DNA of 64,000 nt from Plectrocnemia conspersa (GCA_009617715.1 VTFK01000008.1:930001-994000); one strand, 5' to 3'. Shown: positions 24,871 through 37,960, counted from the first letter of the stretch. The notes: generated by a model from the sequence alone, not told the origin. Translations and numbers: made by a program.

Positions 24871-25589
24871 TAATCCCATATGCCAAACAGACCGAATGCT
24901 TAACTTATATCCAGAAAAACAGCAGAGCAATATTTTCTCTGTTATGCATACATATTTGACTCAATTTATTTGTAAAAAAAGTTACAACCTAATGTTACAG
25001 TAAATGTAAAATTTTTAATAGTATAAATATAATTTCACAGAATCTCCATTTAAAATGTATTAAATAGTTGATTAAGAATTTCACAGCTCAATATCGTATT
25101 TCGCGTATTTTAACAGAATACAACAATATGAAAAAAATATTAAACTAAACCCAAAATTAACTTAAACGAAATTACCTTAATGAAAGTTCAAAAAGTAAAG
25201 TTACTTTTAGAACTTAAATTAGAACATATTAGATTTGGTTAATTCGATTATTTAAAATGAACATTTCACAACTATTAATTTAAGTTTCATTGACATTTTA
25301 GTGCAGCAATTCACTAGTGTCTATTAATTAAATTATATTTTTGTCAGTATAAATATATTCTCACTGGTAAAATGCATTTAGATATAATTTAGCTTAAACG
25401 CCAGTAAAAATTAACTAAAATGCTATTACACATTCACTATAACATGTAATTATACATATAATGTTTGATGCACAGATGGAGTACATACAAGTGTGATTGT
25501 TTCACACCTATTTGTACTTAAAAATAGCATTAATATTTTGAATATGCAGGTTCTTATTAAATGTTAAAGTGAACTTGTAAGAAAATTAT

Positions 25590-25960
25590 ACTGATAAAAT
25601 GATGCCATTACTCATTCAAAACGACGCATTTGGCGATGTCGTCGCGACGTTGCATGCTAATTCACGTGCAACGTTGCAATCGTTGCCGGCCGTTACGAGG
25701 CCGTTTCCCCTCCGTTATACGACAAACCTCCCATCCCCGAATGTCCCCACCCCCTGCCGGAATCTGCGACACGTGTCCCCGCCGAACGTCTTACGATTGG
25801 GTCGCCTAATTTATATCCAATAACGAAATGAAACGAAGGAAAAACTTCATATTTTATTTTAGGGAAATATTATTGCCAAGGTATGATCGAGTTATATAAA
25901 GGGGCGTAGCGTCAACCAAAGTCGAATCAGGGATGATTTTTGCAAATGGGGTTGTGATCG
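25590..25960. promoter_or_regulatory. GC/CpG-rich island, candidate enhancer
   Basis: Dense CpGs (GTCGTCGCGACG, GTTGCCGGCCGTTACGAGG) and the repeated GCAACGTTGCA-type sequence near 25670 mark this block. A plus-strand open frame of 74 codons is proline/arginine-rich without any domain and ends at the island edge. Treated as regulatory. Confidence 0.35.
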
Positions 25961-26364
25961 GAAAGTAGTGTCACAATATCGATAACAAATTAACAAGTTT
26001 TGTTATTTATTGTTATTATCTTATTTGATAAAAAAAACAGCAATTTAATGACGCTAAGAAAACTACAGGTATTCAAAATAATGTATAAAAAGTCGCCAAA
26101 TTAAATGTGTGAGGATTTCAGCTTCTTGTCAGCTTTACTAGTAGCTGATCCATGGGTGCCAACCGTATCTATCAGTACAGTAACTCCTCCCCTAGCAATT
26201 TAATATAAAAAAAAATAACTAGGAGAAGTGACAGAGACTTGGGTGCTATACTCATATGTAGTTATTGCGGTTGTGGAGTTCAGCTTAGACTCTACAAAAT
26301 CGTGTTTGTGCTTCAGGTGTATATTTTCATATAAAAAAACATTCCACAGCAATTTTTAAAAAAA

Positions 26365-26565
26365 TTTGAGAAATCCTCTCAAAATCATCTGACTATCGAA
26401 TAACTAATAGACCTGCATCGTGAAAAACAGCACAAGGCTATATAGAAGATCTCGTTTGAGAAAAAGGAGAAAGAAGTTGACAAACTACTCACTTCAAATG
26501 AGATTAGAAATGTCTGTAAAATATGGGAAACAGTGCAAAATTTCTTGGAAAAGCTCCACCCTCAG
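26365..26565 (+). pseudogene. Tigger/pogo-type transposase C-terminal fragment
   Basis: Starting at 26365 the frame reads FEKSSQNHLTIE, stop, LIDLHREKQHKAI, stop, then an open stretch with TSNEIRNVCKIWETVQNFLE and KLHPQ. This order (an xHxxELTxEEL-L-ELHREQQ block, then a helix ending in a KxWExVQxFIEKHHP motif) is the C-terminal region of CENP-B/jerky-like Tigger transposases common in insects. Two in-frame stops and the missing NDNxxxHFRxxLKRRQKQ tail show it is dead. Confidence 0.65.
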
Positions 26566-26569
26566 GTAT

Positions 26570-27829
26570 ACATAAACGTTTTTAAAACAATTGAATACTC
26601 TATTGTGTTAAACGGGTACCCGGTTATTTTAATTTTTATATAATATTTTTTTTTGTATGAAATATTATATCTCACACAATTTTAAAGATGCAAAATTCGC
26701 TGGCTCTATTTTACCAAACCAATTTAGAGATTAATGGGGTACTGGAACGATGTGTCGAAAAGGGACAGGAAATTCTTATTTAACAGTCCGAAATGCAATT
26801 GTAAATTAATCTGTATTTTGTAAACAAATTTTTTCAAATTAAAAATTCACTGAGAGTTATTTTTTTCAATTAATCATAGTAATTTAGATTTTTTTATGTA
26901 GGTAAATTTATACTTAAAAAAACAACGACTGGGACAATTATCGCTAAAGCATTTGACAAAAAAAGTAACTAAGCCGTAATGCTTTATGGCTTTTTACGTG
27001 GGAATAATCAAAAGATAATCTTTCTTCGAATGATTAATATCAGAAAAAATGTTTTTCTTTCTCATAAATTTCATATAAATACAAGAGATATTTTTTAACG
27101 AAGTTCATTTAACAACCAAAAGTTGCAGTGCAAATATCTTTTTTAGTTTCAAAATAATTCTAAAAAACGAAAAAAGTTACTTCATAAACCACAAATCAGG
27201 TATTGTATTATCATTTTGAGTAATGTATATTTATGTTACAATTTATTATATATATATATACATACTAATATATATTTTTTTTACTTCAAATCCCCAGTAA
27301 GAATAAGTTGGAAGAAATCTAAGTTAGGAGTTTTTTTATAAAATACGTTGCCTCAGAAACAGTTAAAATACCAAATGTTCTACAATTATAAAATGTAATG
27401 GATGTTCGATATCATTCATTAGAAAACATTTGTAATTTAAACATAACATCGTTTCAAAGAATAATGAAGATGAAGCTACTGTATTAATAACTCTAATTAA
27501 TGTAATGTAGTATATAAATGAGTATTTTTTGTATATCGAAAAATTATCTTCACCATAAATATTAATAAATCCTATCGATATGGATGTAAAATTTTATATT
27601 TTAATAAATAATACAAATGGTTTTAAAATTATTTTAGTAGTACTAAAATTAGTAGATTTTAAGTAAAATGGTTAAAAAGCGACGAATTAAAAATTAAAAA
27701 AAATGAGTGTCTAAAGAACGAATGTTTTTTTAGTAATATATTAAAAATATATTATTAATATAAAAAACTAATAATATACGTTATAAATCATTTCGAATAT
27801 CGTTTTAAATTATTATTGAAATAATATAA
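26570..27829. other. AT-rich intergenic DNA with a TA microsatellite
   Basis: No open frame or motif of interest follows the Tigger scrap. A short (TA)n run lies at about 27245-27262. The rest is AT-rich background. Confidence 0.5.
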
Positions 27830-28210
27830 TAAAAATTTGCATTCGATCGCTTTCTTCGCGAACTTTCATCCCTCGGCACTTCATCGGCGAGCGAGTCGGG
27901 ATTCGAACCGACCGATTCGATGCCCGATTAATAAAAACTGTGATTTTATGAGCGAGCACTTTGTAATTTTATTAAGTTTAGTCAACCGGGGGGACGGTGC
28001 AAACTCCGGAATGACTTGCATATTGTTTTTTCGGGGCTCCAGCCAGCCCTGATTTATTGAGCGCGATCGTTATGCGCGCATTACCGACAACTTTTTTTAA
28101 TTAAGGACACGATATTAATACTTAATTTAATACTTTCGAAAGTAATCGTGCGCATTAACAGCGCCGTTTGCAGGCTACTTAATTTAATTGCGATAATTTT
28201 TACTCATTTA
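27830..28210. promoter_or_regulatory. GC-richer island, candidate enhancer
   Basis: This CpG-containing block (TCGGCGAGCGAGTCGGG, GAGCGCGATCGTTATGCGCG) has homeodomain-type TTAATTAAG and ACTTAATTTAATTGCG near 28100-28190. The open frame at 27837-28052 has no recognised domain. A tRNA T-arm-like palindrome occurs inside but no tRNA can be folded. Confidence 0.35.
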
Positions 28211-29369
28211 CTCATAGTCACGAATGGAAAATATTGTTTATAAAACAGTTTTTAAATATTTTCATTACTAGAATCGGATCCGTTAAAAAGTCAACAGATA
28301 TTACATATACAACACCACTATATCCATTACGAATAAGATATATCTTTTTTATTCTTTCGCTGTAATCTGACAGGAGTAAGCAAAATGCATAACCTAGTTA
28401 GTATAAAATTTGTAAATAGTAACTGGATAAGGCAATTAGACCTTATAAATACCTACATTTAACACCAGATTTTTTAGACTGGGAATCGGTGTCACTTATA
28501 TAATTATTACATGCAATATAATTCATAATCAGTAAGTGTCAATCAATCAAGAGATGTTGTAAAATCCAGTTATATTAAATTTGTATGAATGTAATTTCAA
28601 TAATTGCGAAAATGAAATAGTAAAATCCTTATTTAAACAACATAATAAAAAATAAATTACGAAACAAATTATCATGTTAATAAATCTATTGCTTAATAAA
28701 GATTGAGAGATGTTTGATTTAAATCAAAGTGAAAATGAACAAGTTATTTGCCCAGATAAATCGCCAGTTGATGAAGTATCAATAAAGGATAAACATTATA
28801 ACAACAATAAAATCAAGACAGTGATAACTTTTTGCGAATTCCTTAAAAAAAAATGTTAAATTGTGGATTCATTTTTCTTAAGAAATCAACAAATTTATCG
28901 CGAAATTTAACAGTGACTATTTTGTTTAAAATTAAATTTAAGCAAATATTTTTAAATGTTTTACAAATACTGTTTTTTTATATCTCTGCATAAAAAGGGA
29001 GGATCCGTACCAGATTTTAAAGTTTTGCATGTGTTCTTGAAAGCTATACATAGAGGTCGGAAAGTATTTGAATTACAAAAAAATGTATACATACTATTTT
29101 TTATCCGCCTTATATTTGCTTTGGTAATCTAAGAATTACAGTAATAAGAAAATAAGAAGAAACTACTCCATATGGAAATCAATAGATTAAAAAAATAAAA
29201 GGACTTTCTACAGAGCTACGTCACAAAATTTGCCTGTCGGCGAACTTAAATCACATTTTTTTCAATAAACCAAAAAGATGTACTGTCTTTATATTATTCG
29301 AAATATAATTTAAAGAAAATAAATTAGCTACAGCTGTTATAGCCTGAACTATTATCATAATTCGACGCT
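28211..29369. other. AT-rich intergenic DNA with a 49-codon ATG open frame
   Basis: An ATG frame at 28710-28859 encodes 49 residues beginning MFDLNQSENEQVICPDKSP. Its codon mix is less A/T-driven than the surroundings, but the length is within chance expectation in this DNA. It may be a transposon scrap. Otherwise no feature is seen. Confidence 0.3.
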
Positions 29370-30262
29370 CTGTAATCAAAGTAGAACTAAATGAAAAGAA
29401 AACTATATGTATCTATGTTTATTAATTATAAAAATATGTTAGATGATAATATCAAAATTATAGATAAATTTATTATAGAAATAGTTGATAATATAAAATA
29501 TTTGAGAGTAATTGTGGATTTAAGATTTAATTTTAATTGTTATTACATATTAAAAAAATAATAGAAAAATGTATTTATTTTCCAGAATGACAAATATGTT
29601 AATTATAAACACAAAAAAATAATTTATTGTACATTAGTAGATCTAATGTAAATTATTTTTCTATCTTATAGCCCTATTTTACTTTTTGTGCATCAATATT
29701 AGATATGTTTAATAAATTGGATAAAAAAATGTTGCAAATATTACATAATTGGGCAATGAGAGTAGTCTTAAATAAAAATAGATTTACTAGTTGTAGAAGT
29801 ATGATTGATAAATTGGAATGATTAAATGATCAAGAAATATTGAAGATGAATGTTTTAATATTAATATATAAGCTAGAAAATATAGTTTATATATATATAT
29901 AGAAAATATATAGCAGAGTATTTTCTTAAGTAATAAGAAATAAATATGTACATACATTTAATATTAGAAATAGAGAAAATTTAAGGATAGTTAGGTATAA
30001 AAAACGAGTGCAGCCAGGGGAATTATGTGCGGAGGTGTTAATTTGTATATTAATATTCCTAGGACAATCTGCAAAAATAAAACTATAACGGGTTTCCTAA
30101 ATGGAATAAAAAACACCCTTGTACATTAAGAATTAAATTATAAAATTAAGTTTTTTTTTATATTCTATTTTCTGTTTATGTTATATATTATATATATCTT
30201 TAGTGAAAATTTGTTTGATGTAAAATTTAAACTAAATAAATGAATAAAATAAATAAATAAAA
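29370..30262 (+). pseudogene. Non-LTR retrotransposon 3' end (reverse-transcriptase tail)
   Basis: The plus strand retains the C-terminal part of a LINE reverse transcriptase. The segment KFIIEIVDNIKYLRVIVD corresponds to the YLGVxxD motif. NKLDKKMLQILHNWAMRVVL matches the ID(R/K)LQKLQNKAMRIIL block, followed by DKLEW with the next codons in frame. The conserved Trp codon is now TGA at 29819-29821, and several other stops and frameshifts exist. The copy closes with a TAAATGAATAAA-type tail at about 30225-30262, typical of LINE 3' ends. A CR1/L2/jockey-like family is likely but not resolved. Confidence 0.7.
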
Positions 30263-31110
30263 CAGTTTAACATTTACTTAAAACTGTATTTTTTATATAG
30301 AATAAAAATATATATTTAATAACATTTTATTGCAAGTATAACAGTATTAAAAAAGATCAGTTTCATTCTATAGTTAATTTTTTCATGTTTCATGATAAGA
30401 ACCATGGAATATTTTTATCGTTGGTCGATACCTTAGGCATTCTAGAATATGTCGAATATAATCTAGCTATAACATACAAATTTCCCATTAGCTATAGAAA
30501 ATGTTAATGCAAATACTGCGATTTGGGTGCAAAATAATTTTATGATTGTGTACTTTTTATTTATTTTGTTTATATTTATGTAATTTTCTCTATAAAATGA
30601 ATTGGGCTTAATTGAATCTAGGTCTTTCAGATGATTACCATGCCTTAATTAGTCATTCAAAAAATATATAATGATGACTGACTTGTATATAAAAACTATA
30701 TTTTTTATTTGTTGTATATAATCGAGAGACATGTTTTAATATAAGCAATATTTACTATAAGTATTTTGGACAAATATTGTTCTGTCTGACAAAGTTTAAT
30801 TTTTTTAAATGTTATTCTGAATTGAATACAAATTCAGTAAAATATGAACCTAAATAGTTTCTAAGCATGTTTTCAAAATTAAAATTGTAAAATATGTGTA
30901 TTCTTTCAAATATGTACACGTGCAAATGAATTAATTTACGCCCCCTAAAGTACGAAACAAAGAAAGCTACTCAAGAAAGAAACTTTTGGTCGCCCTGTAC
31001 AGCCGGTTATTAGTATTACAGTAGTGCGATTCAATAACGTGAAATGTGTTTCAAGCGATAAATTTTAAAACAGCATTTTCATTTCGGATAATTTGATTTT
31101 CTTTTCTTAG
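30263..31110. other. AT-rich intergenic DNA, no gene seen
   Basis: AT-rich background with no supported open frame. GC content rises only near 30945-31020 (ACGCCCCCTAAAGTACG, GGTCGCCCTGTACAGCCGG). Confidence 0.5.
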
Positions 31111-31112
31111 CG

Positions 31113-31144
31113 CACTCTCCCGGTCTCACCTACTGGGGAGAGTG
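31113..31144. other. Short GC-rich hairpin
   Basis: CACTCTCCC and GGGAGAGTG form a perfect 9-bp stem with a 14-base loop. It is isolated between AT-rich stretches at the left side of the 31-32 kb regulatory-looking block. Confidence 0.45.
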
Positions 31145-31309
31145 TGGGAAAACGAGACTAGAAATCCATGCAAATTTCATCTATAATAATAGAAAAATCT
31201 TTTACTAACATTATATTTTATTTTGTTTAAAAAATTTCAATATGTTTTAATTAAATGTTTACATTTAAACATATGTTTATTGAATATTAATTATTTTTAG
31301 GTAATATAG

Positions 31310-31990
31310 TTGTTCTTATTCGACCCGGTTCTCCCCTAAAGATCCGATCATAATGTACTTTGCCTCTAACGGCGTTATTGTGCACCGCGCACTCTTTCCA
31401 CGGTGAAAAATCATAAAAATACAAAATAAGCCATTTATTTCCTGACATCAATACTCAACTTTGCAATTTGCGAATGGGGACTCGCATTAGTGCGATTTAT
31501 TTCGGTGGGGTTGAAAAATCTACAAGAAAAGTTAGTCGCGCAGAAAAAAAATACACAAGGAAACTACAATCGTAAATTCACGTTCTCGTCGCAAAATTAG
31601 CCCTAAAGCTCTTTTCGTTTAATTGTAAAGAAACTTTTGTATTGCTGCTGTACTTTTTCAATACATTTTTTCCCCATCCAACTTGCGATTGATTAAAAAA
31701 TAAATTAGTATTATGGTAATTGTTCAGAAAGTGTGCGTAATTAGAGAGGGGTTGTAAAAAAATAATTTTCGACAGATCATAAATAATACATTAATTGAAA
31801 TGTTGAATTTTCCAGATTGTTTATGTTGTTTTTCTTTTTGGTCATTTACGACTTTGGTATGCGAATGTTTTATTTGCTTTTGGACAGGTAGCGAAATAAT
31901 GCACGGGTGCCATACGCCACATAAAAACGCGGGCAATAAGATGGCGATCCACCATTTTGAATCGTAAAGTAATATTTGTACGACCACAAA
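31310..31990. promoter_or_regulatory. Long moderately GC-rich block, candidate enhancer
   Basis: About 680 bp with CpGs and many TTTATTT/CCATTTATT/AATCATAAAA Hox-type and TTTAATTG homeodomain-type sites. Examples are CTAACGGCGTTATTGTGCAC and AAAACGCGGGCAATAAGATGG. The open frames within lack domains. Regulatory role inferred. Confidence 0.35.
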
Positions 31991-34497
31991 ATATCAAAGG
32001 CAGGTTGAAAGGTTTTACGATGTTTTATGTAACGTATGAGAAACATATACCGGATTTTGCGGCCATACGTTACAAACGAAAATTATAAGTATCTTTGATT
32101 AAGAAATATATAATAGATTTGGAGAATACCAATAAAAATATTTTCATATGTACAATTTAATATTTATTTATCTTCAAATATATTTTGATTATTGTACTTC
32201 CTTATTATTGACGCAAACAATCGCCGCCTGCCTGATTTTTTTAAAAGATTTTAATCAAATTTTTACTAAAAACACTTATATTTTAGTGATACGGATTTTA
32301 GATTTAGAACATCTATATTGGAGTACAAGTCTATATTGTAGAGTTATTAGTAACAACAAGGCAATATATGTAATTTTTGTCTCATAATGATGAATTACAT
32401 TATTTAAAACCGAGATCTTTTAATATGATACATTGTTTCTCTTATATGTATATTTAAAGGACATTAATTCTACTTTTACACAAGTTTTACACAAGATACA
32501 ATTTCAAGTGTATCTATTGTAATTTTGTAGTGTTTGTAATTTTCTATTGTATTTATTATGAGTATTATAATTAAAAATAATGAAAGTATAAAATGTTTAA
32601 CTATTCAAATTAAAGAGTAAAGAGAAAGAGAGAGAGTGATGTATTTTATTTTAAGCAAATTGGTTTATTAATTTTATATATTTTAAAATTTCAATGGAAT
32701 TTGGTTTTTATGATTTTATTTAACATAGTTAAATATTCTTTTTTGTTATCATAATCGTTAGAAAGCAAAGTGGTATTTTTTCCGGTTACATGATGAAAAT
32801 TCGTGATATAATAACACATGTAGAAAGAATTATTCCAGAAAAAAATAAACTACGAGAAAAACATACGAAAAATACAGAAATTAAGAGCGAAAATAAACAA
32901 AAAAATTATGCAAGAAAAAAGTTATAAATTTTATTTTTTATCATTATATAATTTTTATTTAGTTCCTGTTTTCTTTATTTTTTTATAAAATCTAAGGCTT
33001 AGCTAAATTCTTGACATTTAAAGAAATTTCTTTGCAAAAAAATATAGAAGATAATAAAAAATAAGTCTAATTACATTATTTTACTATTGAACAATTCATA
33101 TGTTTCATAATATGGTATTTTTTGAGAAGAAAAAACTTTTAATCACATTTATATAACAGTAAGTATTTTTTGTCATAATGAGTATATGTAAAAATATTAA
33201 CAGTTTTATCAACAAAATCTTAGTTTCTAGATAATCTTCAAATGAAAACATTATAAATAATAAAAAAAAGTACAAACAGTTTTTTATTATTTCATATAAA
33301 TATAAAAATAAAATGTAATCTCTAAATCACATCTAAATTTCGTTCTAAACACGTTGAACAAGCTTTTCCTTAATTTATAAAAATAGAGGTCAATCTATTG
33401 GTTTCTTAAAAAAAACAAATTTTAGCAATTATCACTGTTTCGTTAATGGCAAAGGAATTTGGCCGAAATATCGTTACACACCTACACCTACTGGAACTGA
33501 AGCAGGTGAGAACTTCAATAACAAATGTGAGATCATTGCAAATTAATGTAAGCCTAACTTGTATTTTTTTCATGGTTTATCTGTCTAAATCTTTTGAAAC
33601 ACAGAAAATGTTGGAATTTTTGCTCTTCTTCTATAAATACTATAACGGTAAAATTGTCAAATTATTACACCTTAGAAACACAAAAACTTGGTTAAAAATG
33701 ATTTACAATAAATTTTCAACTATAAGAGTATTTTATTAATTGCTCGAATATTCGTTTTTATTATCCCAAATGAAATTTAAAAATCTTAGAATCAAACGAT
33801 TTCTATACTTGAGCAAAACAAGCAGTTTTTTTTCTCTTATTATACCAAATCTAAAGTATCCAAAATCATGGTCCTTTATTTTGAGACGATTAGATGCTTC
33901 TTTAAAAAAAAAAAATACTTTTACGCATTCGAAGAACATTTGTGAATTTAATGTTTATTAGCTGTATCTACTATGACCGAAATTTGCAGAATTTGTTTGT
34001 TTCCCGAAATAAAATTTTAAAATGGACCACCGTTCATTATCGTTTAACGCTTATTTTATTAACAGGCGTTTGTCACAGATTTTTGTGAAGGTTTTGACAC
34101 GTTTTTCTTGTTTTAAGAAACAAAGATCTTATTTTAGTTAAATAATTTGATCGTGGTTAATTCATTTATATGTAAAAAAATGGTTATAAAGGCAAAGAGT
34201 TATCGATAATTATACCAAGAAATATATAAAATACAGAGAAAATTGATTGCAAAAGTTTAATAAGACCAACATAGTTGGCATTTAAAATATAAGACCCATA
34301 AATAAAGTTGTAAAATAACAGCTGAAGAATCTCAAGGTACTATGCTGCGACCAGTGTAATATATATATATTAACACGATATACAGGGTTACAGTTACATA
34401 ACGATACCAATATTTTCAGATGATAGGATACTGAAAAAATTATAGAAGAATAATGCAATAAAATATAACTATATGTGGCGTATCAAATTAATATTGT
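31991..34497. other. AT-rich intergenic DNA, no firm gene
   Basis: Mostly AT-rich, with a GA-rich run at about 32613-32636. An ATG at 33446 opens MAKEFGRNIVTHLHLLELKQ and is followed by CAG|GTGAGA, an exon-like ending, but no family is recognisable and the frame simply continues into AT-rich codons. I do not call a gene. Confidence 0.45.
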
Positions 34498-34680
34498 TCG
34501 GATTAGTGTAGTCTGTAAGGTATACATTGATCAAGATCTAGAGGCCCCGGGTTCGGTTCCAGACAGCAGAGTCAAATTTTTATTTATAAAAGTGCGCTGT
34601 TATTAAGAAAATCGTTTCGAGCTGCAAAGTGACATCTATAAATTATAAATTAAAATTCATATTATAGCTTCCAATTAATT
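34498..34680 (+). repeat. tRNA-derived SINE
   Basis: The head GATTAGTGTAGTCTGTAAGG resembles a pol III A box/D-arm, and GGTTCGGTTCC at 34550-34560 is a near-perfect B box, spaced as in a tRNA. The sequence before the B box (AGATCTAGAGGCCCCGG) fits a tRNA variable/T-arm region. An AT-rich tail follows. No acceptor stem closes, so it is a SINE head rather than a working tRNA. Confidence 0.6.
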
Positions 34681-35129
34681 ATATATTTGTCATCAATTTA
34701 TCAGTAAACAGTTGGTACAGATTTACTCCGTTAAAACCCATTGGGCTAACGCCTGTCAGGTTACAATGGAAGAATAAGAAAGAAAATTAAGAATAAATTT
34801 TACCAATAGTAAAATTTATCCATTACTAATAACGATCAACTCAGAAATAATACCGTATGCCTATACCGCAATGGACGCAAAGTTGTGATGGAGCGAACAT
34901 GTGAAAAGTAAACATAAATAACTTAATCACATCTACATATCAATGTCATTATGAGGATCTTGAAATATATTTAAACTTGTTTGTATTTACATATGTGTTA
35001 TTATGTAGACTAAATCACATTAAAGATGTATGTTTTTCATTATTGAATTTATTTTCCTAAAAAATTATATCCATCGCATAGGTAATATAGATTCGAAGAA
35101 AAGTAAAAAAACGAATAAAATCAACGTAT

Positions 35130-35600
35130 ACAAGTTTAATTCCCGGTTCGATTATGCAAAGTGTCGTATAAAAAATAATCATGTCCGTAAGATGACGGCC
35201 GACCCGGGAGCGAGGTCCTTACAGCATGCGGCCGGTTATTAGAGGGTAAAACTTGAGGGTAGTGAAGATGCTTGATTCGGGGACATTTGGTTTGGTTTCC
35301 TTCCGTTTTTTTTATCGGATCCCTCCTCCTCCCAATACATTGCATAATATTTCTGGCCGGCGCTCGTAAAATGTTTGCGTCGGAGGGCACCTGAGGCCAG
35401 GTGGGGCGGCCGTAAACTTTTATTCCTTTCATTTGTTTTAATGCTCATGTCTTCCGAATGTATGAATTCAAATGCCTCATAGAGACGGCAAACCACTAAA
35501 ACCAAGACGGAAAAAACACGCTCCAATAACGCGAAACGGACCCGACGAACGTCACGCACGAAATAAGGAAAAATCGTACTTTAAGTAAACAGTCGCGCTA
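35130..35600. promoter_or_regulatory. GC/CpG-rich island, candidate enhancer
   Basis: A strongly GC-rich block (GACGGCCGACCCGGGAGCG, CATGCGGCCGG, GGTGGGGCGGCCG) stands between AT-rich flanks. Open frames on the minus strand overlap in several registers with no domain, as expected from low stop frequency in GC-rich DNA. Likely regulatory. Confidence 0.35.
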
Positions 35601-36589
35601 AAAATCTATGACTAAATCAAAGGTATTTTTTATTTTGAATAATAAACTTATAAAGATCACTAGGTAAAAGTAAGCCTGTTAAAAATGTATTAAAAATTTA
35701 CAATATATGCATAACATAACAGTTTGACGTCAATGTATATATGTATATAAATCTGACAACAAAAATTTGAGCGATATATTTTTTAAAGATTGTTCTATGG
35801 TAAATTTTTAGATCAACATACTTTTAAAACCTTTTATTATATACATATGTGAGTACCTATTGTTTTATTTTATCATAAAAACATGGTAGATTTTCAGTAT
35901 TATAACTGACAGTGGAAGATTTGTGAAGCCAAAAGTATAGTTGTTATACATATATAAAATGTACAAAAAACAAAATCTAGGCAAATCAATGTTCTAATCT
36001 ATTTTTCTGTCGTGACTGGGTTATAGGGCAAACTTATAAAAATATTTTTAAAAAGTCAAACATGCAAAGTTGTTATATAGCAATGTTTCATTTATATAGA
36101 AAAAAAAAACTGTAGCACCAGACAAAAACACCCATCGCCCACCATGGAAGCTTGAATCAACCATTAGTGGGTGGTACTGGACCACAGCACTAATAACATT
36201 GCGGTGTTACTGCATTTTTTCAATTTATTTACATTTTCCCTGAGCTGTAATAGATTCTGCAAATATTTATAAAATTGTAGTAGATTATATGGAACGCAGG
36301 TCACCAGTCAATATAATTTAATCCGTGGGGTTTTCTTTCGTCATAACCCTTTCATCGTGGATGGCTTCTATAGAAGTCATCAAGAAAATCGCAAGTACTC
36401 ATTGCAATAAACATTTTAGCCTAATAATATGGTTATTTAGTACAATTTATGGTTGTAAATCACTTGAATTTCTTGAACTTTAATATTTAAAAAAATATGG
36501 CAAGAATAGATGCTCCCCACATATTAACAAATTTTAAAATAGCGCGCAAAAATATTTGTCGTGGTGAACGGATTAAGAATCACATTAGT

Positions 36590-36700
36590 TTTTTATTCAT
36601 GCTACAATAAAATTGAGAAATTAATAGTTTATATTTTGTAAAAAACGCAAATTTCGAAACAGTTTATTCAGTTCGTGCGGTACCCATTTATTTTCATGTG
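36590..36700 (-). pseudogene. Mariner transposase internal fragment (minus strand), second copy
   Basis: Minus-strand codons at 36666-36689 read KWVPHELN, the mariner linker motif, and a frameshifted FLNFIVA about 50 bases further on corresponds to the PFLDRIVT motif before the first catalytic Asp. The copy is heavily decayed. It shares 24 identical bases with the fragment at 20724-20747. Confidence 0.6.
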
Positions 36701-36950
36701 ACACATAATCATGAAAACATTTAATTGTACGTTGCAAACACAAACAATAATACTATAAAAAACATCTACAATTTTAATGAAATGCAAAATTACATGTAAC
36801 TTAAAAGTGCTTGATTGTTTTATTTTAGAATTTTAATTATCAGTGTTTAAAGAATCTACAAAGAAATGGCTTTGAAAATAATAGTACTTGCATTAATCAA
36901 AATAAAATCGATTTAACTTCTTTCATTTTACTTTTTTGAAGCATCTAGAT

Positions 36951-37189
36951 CAGGGGTGGCCAACCCAAATTGCCTTGCGGGCCACTTTGGAAATACATCA
37001 TAACTTCACGGGCCACATGTTAAATTATTTATTCCCATATTAAATTTAGATACACTATAAACGTTTTTTGGACTGAAAAATTGTCTACAGTGTATTGGTC
37101 ATTAAAAAATAAATATATTTTGTAAAAGTGTGATGAGTCTCGTGGGCCAGCAAAAATGTTCAAGGTGGGCCGCGGGTTGGCTACCTCTG
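36951..37189. mobile_element. Non-autonomous hAT element with intact target duplication
   Basis: The left end CAGGGGTGGCCAACCC and the right end GGGTTGGCTACCTCTG are inverted repeats. The element is flanked by ATCTAGAT at 36943-36950 and 37190-37197, a perfect 8-bp duplication. GCGGGCCAC / GTGGGCC motifs are inverted inside. At 239 bp with no open frame it is a MITE. The target octamer is itself palindromic. Confidence 0.85.
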
Positions 37190-37539
37190 ATCTAGATTCT
37201 AGAATAATGAAAGTGTAGTTCAGAAATGAGTATTTTTTATAAATAAATCTCGACTACTTAGTCCCTAAGCTTGTTGCTAGAATAAGAATACATTTTGTAA
37301 TGCGGTTACACTAATCCAAATTGCTGTAAAAATTTGACCAAAATTCGTATAGTTTCATTTAAAAATATTTAAGTTATCTAGATGCATTTTGCATGCATGT
37401 CTAAACTATTTAATAATTGCATAGACTTAAATAGTTAATCATATAAAACATGTTGATGTGGATGTAAATATTTTTTAAATTTATATTTACACATGCATAC
37501 TAATGCACCGTAAAAATATATATTTTAAGTCATACCCAT

Positions 37540-37960
37540 TTTTAGAACCACTATAACTCTTGTACCAAAGTCACGTTTGTACGACGATGATTTATACCCT
37601 TTATTAGTGGGCAATCGGAACAAACCGTCGACCGGTGCATTGATATGTCATTCCTTCTTTCGACTAATGGCCAGTCTGTATAAACACACACATATTAATA
37701 TCTATATTTTTTTTTTTGGAATATTCATAAACCTTTACGTATATAATATAATATTTTAATACGAACTTGCATTGTAATTTTTATGTGGCTGAGGCCCCGT
37801 TTGGGTGTGTGTCTTTTATGACATTTTTAGCGTCTGAGCTTTTACACATGTTAACAATAATTCATTTTTTATGACGTCGTTCGTCGCACACACCTATGGG
37901 ACGAGTAGGTATTTTGTCGAACCAAGGGCTTTAATATGAGATAAGACATGAAAGACAATG
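37540..37960. promoter_or_regulatory. Candidate enhancer with repeated TTTTATGAC sites
   Basis: Two TTTATGAC Hox/Caudal-type sites (CTTTTATGACAT near 37811 and TTTTTATGACGTCG near 37866) flank GCGTCTGAG. CpGs (CAAACCGTCGACCGGTGC, GTCGTTCGTCGCAC) exceed those of the flanks. A short T run separates the two halves of the block. Confidence 0.35.

Noticed and set aside
27860..27940. Minus-strand T-arm-like sequence GTCGGTTCGAATCCCGAC suggesting a tRNA gene
   Set aside because: The T-arm folds but no D-arm, anticodon arm or matching acceptor stem lies upstream at tRNA spacing.
33446..33503. Exon-like MAKEFGRNIVTHLHLLELKQ followed by CAG|GTGAGA
   Set aside because: There is no partner exon, family match or compositional shift, and a single donor-like site after a short open frame is expected by chance.
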